From assembly GCA_964522635.1 (NCBI GenBank), contig CAZFWT010000020.1, forward strand, positions 1 through 25,471: DNA of 25,471 bases. The letters run 5' to 3'. Below are positions 22,075 to 25,471 of the stretch, one piece after another; the stretch's first letter is position 1; each line of letters starts with the position of its first letter. Source of the DNA: JACGMN01 sp964522635 (lineage in GTDB: Archaea; Halobacteriota; Syntropharchaeia; Alkanophagales; Methanospirareceae). The notes beneath the pieces were generated by a model. It did not search any database and was not told the DNA's origin. It worked only from the letters and a program-made list of their open reading frames with translations. Made by a program: the position numbers and the translations under genes.

Positions 22075-22653
22075 ATGAGAAGCAGAATAGTAGCAGGAAG
22101 CTTGGTACTGGCGATCACTTTGATCTCGCTTATAGTACTCACTATGCCCGCACTGGCAGATATGCCCCACTCCTCGATCATCATCGGTGACCTCTCGGTC
22201 CCGCAGGGAGGGACAGCCACGGTTTCTATTACGATCACTGAAGCGACCAATAATATCAGCAGTGTCGATCTGGAGCTGACGTACGATACTGCAGTAGTTG
22301 TGCTCATGAACGTTACGAACAGCGACTTCGATAACTTCTTCTGGAACGAGCCTACGCCGGGCCAGGTGAAGATGCTTGGATTCCAGGGCGCGAGTGCTTC
22401 GTTGACCGTACCGGTAAAGGTCGCTGACCTCACCTTCCAGGGCGTTGGTGGTGCGGGCGCGAATACGTCCTTGACGCTCGAGGGGCGCTCTTACATGGGC
22501 ACGGGATCACCGTACGGCAATATCACTCTGAGCAGCGGTTCTGGTTATATCGTCGAAGGTGTACCTGTCTTCAATACAGTGGGAATGATCGCGTTAGTCG
22601 GGTTGTTCGCGTTTGTCCTGATGGTAACGGCAAGAAGAAAAAAAGATGAATAG
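22075..22653 (+). CDS. Cohesin-domain protein with PEF-like C-terminal sorting signal
   Basis: The 192-residue product has a signal peptide (VAGSLVLAITLISLIVLTMP, ending ALA), one cohesin domain (VPQGGTATVSITITEATNNI, SSVDLELTYDTAVVVLMNVT, PGQVKMLGFQG, VKVADLTFQGVG), then VPVFNTVGMIALVGLFAF and VLMVTARRKKDE, a motif-helix-basic tail like PEF-CTERM. It would be a cell-surface cohesin anchor processed by the archaeosortase. I prefer the ATG at 22075, with GAGG upstream, to an in-frame ATG at 22042 overlapping the previous gene, because it leaves a standard signal peptide. Confidence 0.85.
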   Translation: MRSRIVAGSLVLAITLISLIVLTMPALADMPHSSIIIGDLSVPQGGTATVSITITEATNNISSVDLELTYDTAVVVLMNVTNSDFDNFFWNEPTPGQVKMLGFQGASASLTVPVKVADLTFQGVGGAGANTSLTLEGRSYMGTGSPYGNITLSSGSGYIVEGVPVFNTVGMIALVGLFAFVLMVTARRKKDE

Positions 22654-23293
22654 GCCAGTCCTACTAATCTTATCACTCTTCCTCTTTTTTTTCGTCATCG
22701 CCGCAGGCGCAGCCACGACGGTCACCATCGGCGAGTACTTCTCAGAGACCGACGTTACCGCACCCATTATGATCAGTGGCGTCGAAGATCTCGCAACGGC
22801 CACGATCAAAGTCTCCTATGATCCCGCGGTCGTTGTCGTGACCGGGATTGATGCGGTAGTGCCCGGCAGCTTCACCCCCAATAGCTATTACGCCCAGGAT
22901 GGCTGGGTCAAGATGGTGTGGTATCTGGTCGAAGGGAGCCAAAGCGGTGATGTCACGTTTGCGAAGCTCACGATCAGCCCGAGCGGCAGTTACGGCGCCT
23001 ACAGCGATCTGGAGATCGAGGTTGAGACGCTCTCAGATACCAAGTACCGGACGATCGATGCGGCCGTCATTGATGGCTTCTTCTATATCGGTATGAACGG
23101 CGATGTAAATGCCGACCGCGTGGTTGACCCTGCGGACAGCCAGTACATCGCGAGCGCAATCGCGGGCGTTTCCAGCTATCCCTTGAAGTTCGGTCCCTCG
23201 GAGGTGAGCGGCGACGGCATTGTCGATGCCTACGATTGCGTCTACCTCGCACGGCACGCGGCGGGTGTATCTGGCTATGAGAATCTGAAATAA
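22646..23293 (+). CDS. Secreted cohesin-like protein with C-terminal dockerin
   Basis: A 215-residue protein with a signal peptide (VLLILSLFLFFFVIAAGAA), a cohesin-like beta domain (TAPIMISGVEDLATATIKVS, YDPAVVVVTGI, GWVKMVWYLVEGSQSGDVTF, AKLTI) and a dockerin (GDVNADRVVDPADSQYIASA, then SGDGIVDAYDCVYLARHAAG). With a cohesin on one end and a dockerin on the other it could bridge an anchored cohesin to another dockerin protein, like an adaptor scaffoldin. Its ATG overlaps the previous stop by 8 bp (ATGAATAG). The second loop shares AYDC-x-x-[IL]AR with the upstream dockerin. No membrane tail. Confidence 0.82.
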   Translation: MNRPVLLILSLFLFFFVIAAGAATTVTIGEYFSETDVTAPIMISGVEDLATATIKVSYDPAVVVVTGIDAVVPGSFTPNSYYAQDGWVKMVWYLVEGSQSGDVTFAKLTISPSGSYGAYSDLEIEVETLSDTKYRTIDAAVIDGFFYIGMNGDVNADRVVDPADSQYIASAIAGVSSYPLKFGPSEVSGDGIVDAYDCVYLARHAAGVSGYENLK

Positions 23294-23312
23294 GCTTGGA
23301 GTTCCACGAAGT

Positions 23313-24509
23313 ATGGTTAACCTGAAACGGTATAATGGATTGAGAATGGTGCGTAAGATCCCTGTTGCCGGTTTCATGCTGCTCATCCTGCTACTCGTCT
23401 TAACGACGACGACCGCGACCGCAACGACCGTCTCTGTCGGGAGTGCGGACATCAAAGAAGGCGGAAGCGCCACCGTGTCAGTATCAATCGAGAACGCCGC
23501 AACGGAGATCAGTTGCGCGACCATTGTGCTCTCGTACGATTCCGCGATTGCGCGTGTGACTGGGGTCAGTAACGGCGATTTTGACAAGCTCGTCTACAAC
23601 GCTGACGACGCTCAGGGGCAGACAACGCTCGTCGTTTACCAAACGGGTGCAAGCGGTCTCCCGGGCACGATTAAGATTGGGGATGTGACGCTTGCGGGCA
23701 TAAATGCGGGAACCACCTCGCTGGTGCCGAAGATCGTGACACTCAAGGATAACGAGGGCAATCCAATCTCAGCAGATGTGGCGAGCGGCACGTTCACGGT
23801 TCGCTCAGCCGGTGGCTCGGGCGGCAATGGTGGCGGATCCAGCGGCGGCGGATCAACTCCCACGCCTTCCCCTACCCCGACACCTTCAACCACGCCCCTG
23901 ACCTCGCCCTCTTCCACCGCTACGCCCTCTTCCGTACCGGCGACGGCGAGTCCAAGTCCATCGGGGCCGGCAGAGTCGGGCTTTATTACGGTTCACATCG
24001 ATGATGTGCGAGCGGAAAAAGGCGAAGAGGTCACCGTCCCGATCATGATCAGCGGCGTGAGCGGAGAGGGGCTCAGCTCTGCTCGCATTACCCTCACCTA
24101 CGATCCCGATGTGGTAAATGTGCTCAGTGCAGAGAGCAGTGACTTCGATGAGTTTGTTGAGAACATCGAGAAGGGGCAGGTGCGTATGATCGGGTTCCAG
24201 ACGGGCTTGGAAGGTCTGACCGGCGACGTAACGTTCGCTCAACTGCACCTGAAGGCGGTGGGCAAAGACGGCAGAACAAGCGCACTGGGTCTGGAAGTAC
24301 AGGAGCTTGTCGATAACCTCGGGACCCTGCTAACGGAACAGAACGATTATGCGGTGGCAGCGGGCAGCCTCACGGTAGGAGGCGCAGGCGAACCTGAGCC
24401 GTCTGAACCGTTAAGCCCTCTTATTTTCGTTATCGGTATCGTCGGGCTGCTGGCGGTTATCATCATCAGCTCGTGGTTCCTCCTGCTTCAGAAGAGGCGC
24501 CGGCGCTGA
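23313..24509 (+). CDS. Membrane-anchored double-cohesin scaffold protein
   Basis: A 398-residue protein: signal anchor (VAGFMLLILLLVL, then a T-rich TTTTATATT stretch), cohesin 1 (about 40-165: KEGGSATVSVSIENAATEIS, YDSAIARVTGVSNGDFDKL), a low-complexity linker of glycine/serine and then P/T/S repeats (about 166-225), cohesin 2 (about 225-355: GEEVTVPIMISGVSGEG, YDPDVVNVLSAESSDFDEF, KGQVRMIGFQTGLEGLTGDV), and a C-terminal helix LIFVIGIVGLLAVIIISSWF followed by LLLQKRRRR. The linker is like the PT-linkers of cellulosomal scaffoldins. The tail lacks a clear PEF motif, so it may stay as an ordinary anchor. It is the last gene of the operon. Confidence 0.85.
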   Translation: MVNLKRYNGLRMVRKIPVAGFMLLILLLVLTTTTATATTVSVGSADIKEGGSATVSVSIENAATEISCATIVLSYDSAIARVTGVSNGDFDKLVYNADDAQGQTTLVVYQTGASGLPGTIKIGDVTLAGINAGTTSLVPKIVTLKDNEGNPISADVASGTFTVRSAGGSGGNGGGSSGGGSTPTPSPTPTPSTTPLTSPSSTATPSSVPATASPSPSGPAESGFITVHIDDVRAEKGEEVTVPIMISGVSGEGLSSARITLTYDPDVVNVLSAESSDFDEFVENIEKGQVRMIGFQTGLEGLTGDVTFAQLHLKAVGKDGRTSALGLEVQELVDNLGTLLTEQNDYAVAAGSLTVGGAGEPEPSEPLSPLIFVIGIVGLLAVIIISSWFLLLQKRRRR

Positions 24510-24531
24510 GGAAGAAATACCTCGCGCTACG

Positions 24532-24548
24532 ACGCCTCATTCAGGCGT
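24532..24548. terminator. Short hairpin between convergent genes
   Basis: ACGCCT-cattc-AGGCGT is a perfect 6-bp stem. It overlaps the stop of the DUF1616 gene and sits 22 bp after the scaffold gene. No T-run follows, so a terminator role is only a suggestion. Confidence 0.3.
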
Positions 24549-25415
24549 GACATCAACCCAGAGATGCAGCGATCGATAAGGTTCTGTTTCATTCTGACCA
24601 GCTAGAAACAGCAGGAATTCCAGCTTCTGATCCTCGCCCACCTGCGTCGGCCGGAACGTAAAGGGGCGTTCCCAGGTCTCGTTATGGCTGAGGGTCAGGA
24701 TCTCCCCGCCCACGGCTACCCCTTCAAGTTGCAGCTTCAGCTCGTACGTGACGGTGGCGTATTCATGATTCACTATGCCGATAATCACCATTCCTTCTTC
24801 GCCCTTCTGTAACGCCGTCGGATAATCCGCGGCTTTGCCGCCAGGCCCGAGGATGTAAAATTCCGTGAACTTCTCGCCCTGCTTCGGGGTCACGATCACG
24901 TAGACCACCATACCGATAGCCACGACGATCGAGATGATCAGGATAACCGTTAAGATGCGGTCGAGCCGCGTCTCACTGGCGGCGAACGACTCCCTGAGCG
25001 CCCTGAAAGCTGCGTTGAACTCAACAACAAAACGATCCTCCGCGGGTAATTGCGCTCGTCTCAGAACCGCACCCAGCGCGAGCGCAATGGTAAGCAACGC
25101 GAGGCTGAAGAGCACGGGCGAAAGGCGAATGCCAAACGGCGTGTAATTCAGCGCCAGGCCCGTCAGCGGAACCACTGCGATACTGAGCCCGAAGCTGAGT
25201 GCGACGCGTTCGATACCGTCCAGATCGTCCTTTCGCGGGAATAAGAGCGCGATAAGCGCATAGCCCGGAAGGAAGAGCACGAGCGGTAGTCCCAGGAGTA
25301 CACGAACGGGGGTCTCGTTGAGCGGCGGAACGAGCACGAACGGGATGCAGATCAGCGTCCAGAGGATCACCAGCGCAAGATCTACCGGAATGCGGTCACG
25401 TATCCCCTCTCCCAT
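24537..25415 (-). CDS. DUF1616 membrane protein
   Basis: The 292-residue product has N-terminal membrane helices (LALVILWTLICIPFVLV, VLLGLPLVLFLPGYALIALLF, the latter with the family block FLPGYALIALLFP), a further pair, a helix near 160-180 and an outer beta domain (FTEFYILGPGGKAADYP and on) resembling the DUF1616 C-terminal part. The family is common in methanogens and is of unknown function, often near surface-polymer or sortase genes. AAGGAGGA lies six bases before the ATG at 25415, so I prefer it to an upstream in-frame ATG at 25466. It converges on the scaffold operon. Confidence 0.85.
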   Translation of the reverse strand: MGEGIRDRIPVDLALVILWTLICIPFVLVPPLNETPVRVLLGLPLVLFLPGYALIALLFPRKDDLDGIERVALSFGLSIAVVPLTGLALNYTPFGIRLSPVLFSLALLTIALALGAVLRRAQLPAEDRFVVEFNAAFRALRESFAASETRLDRILTVILIISIVVAIGMVVYVIVTPKQGEKFTEFYILGPGGKAADYPTALQKGEEGMVIIGIVNHEYATVTYELKLQLEGVAVGGEILTLSHNETWERPFTFRPTQVGEDQKLEFLLFLAGQNETEPYRSLHLWVDVTPE

Positions 25416-25471
25416 GCACCGTCCTCCTTCATGCAAAAGCCACCCTGAAATCCCTAATCCCCCCATACTAA

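Noticed and set aside
1..25471. CRISPR array, tRNA or rRNA genes, insertion sequences with transposase
   Set aside because: No regularly spaced repeats, no tRNA cloverleaf with T-loop sequence and no transposase motif were seen on either strand.

Overview
The window reads as an archaeal chromosome segment, most likely a euryarchaeon related to methanogens or anaerobic methane/alkane oxidisers (ANME-1-like is a guess, not a proof). The archaeal assignment rests on adjacent genes for two RNase P proteins (Rpp30 and Pop5 types), a mevalonate kinase, an archaeal-type Thg1, a DUF2119 protein, an RPA-like zinc-finger OB protein, an archaeosortase, and TATA boxes about 25-35 bp upstream of many start codons (several apparently leaderless). 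A 100-N assembly gap lies at 20302-20401.

Layout. 1-1290: AT-rich edge with the end of a partial gene, an orphan HicB-like antitoxin and a hicB-hicA pair. 1296-3782 (minus): a tightly packed operon of an OB-fold/zinc-finger protein, a previously easy-to-miss 52-residue protein, a HAD phosphatase and mevalonate kinase. 3911-4956 (plus): overlapping RNase P genes. 4948-9758: site-2 protease with CBS domains, PRC-barrel protein, Thg1 plus DUF2119, and a UbiB/ABC1 kinase. 9825-13742: a cation/proton antiporter with RCK domains, a DUF457/YdjM-like membrane protein and a large anchored hypothetical protein.

13743-18473 is a recombination-worn accessory zone. It holds a HEPN-MNT toxin-antitoxin pair, a lamin-tail-domain surface protein with a PEF-like C-terminal sorting signal, a UPF0175-DUF3368 (PIN) toxin-antitoxin pair, a coiled-coil gene and a decayed surface-protein gene. 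Each toxin-antitoxin pair is bracketed by a direct repeat in which one copy sits inside an intact gene and the other is a truncated remnant.

18474-24509 holds the most interesting system: an archaeosortase with an EpsI-type partner, then (beyond the gap) a five-gene run encoding a poly-threonine membrane protein, a dockerin protein, a cohesin protein with a PEF-like sorting tail, a protein with both a cohesin-like domain and a dockerin, and a membrane-anchored double-cohesin scaffold. Anchors, ligands and the probable anchoring enzyme lie together, which suggests a small cellulosome-like assembly on the cell surface without any visible glycoside hydrolase. A DUF1616 membrane protein converges on this cluster at the right end. 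Function of the assembly is inference; the domain calls are from motif reading only.
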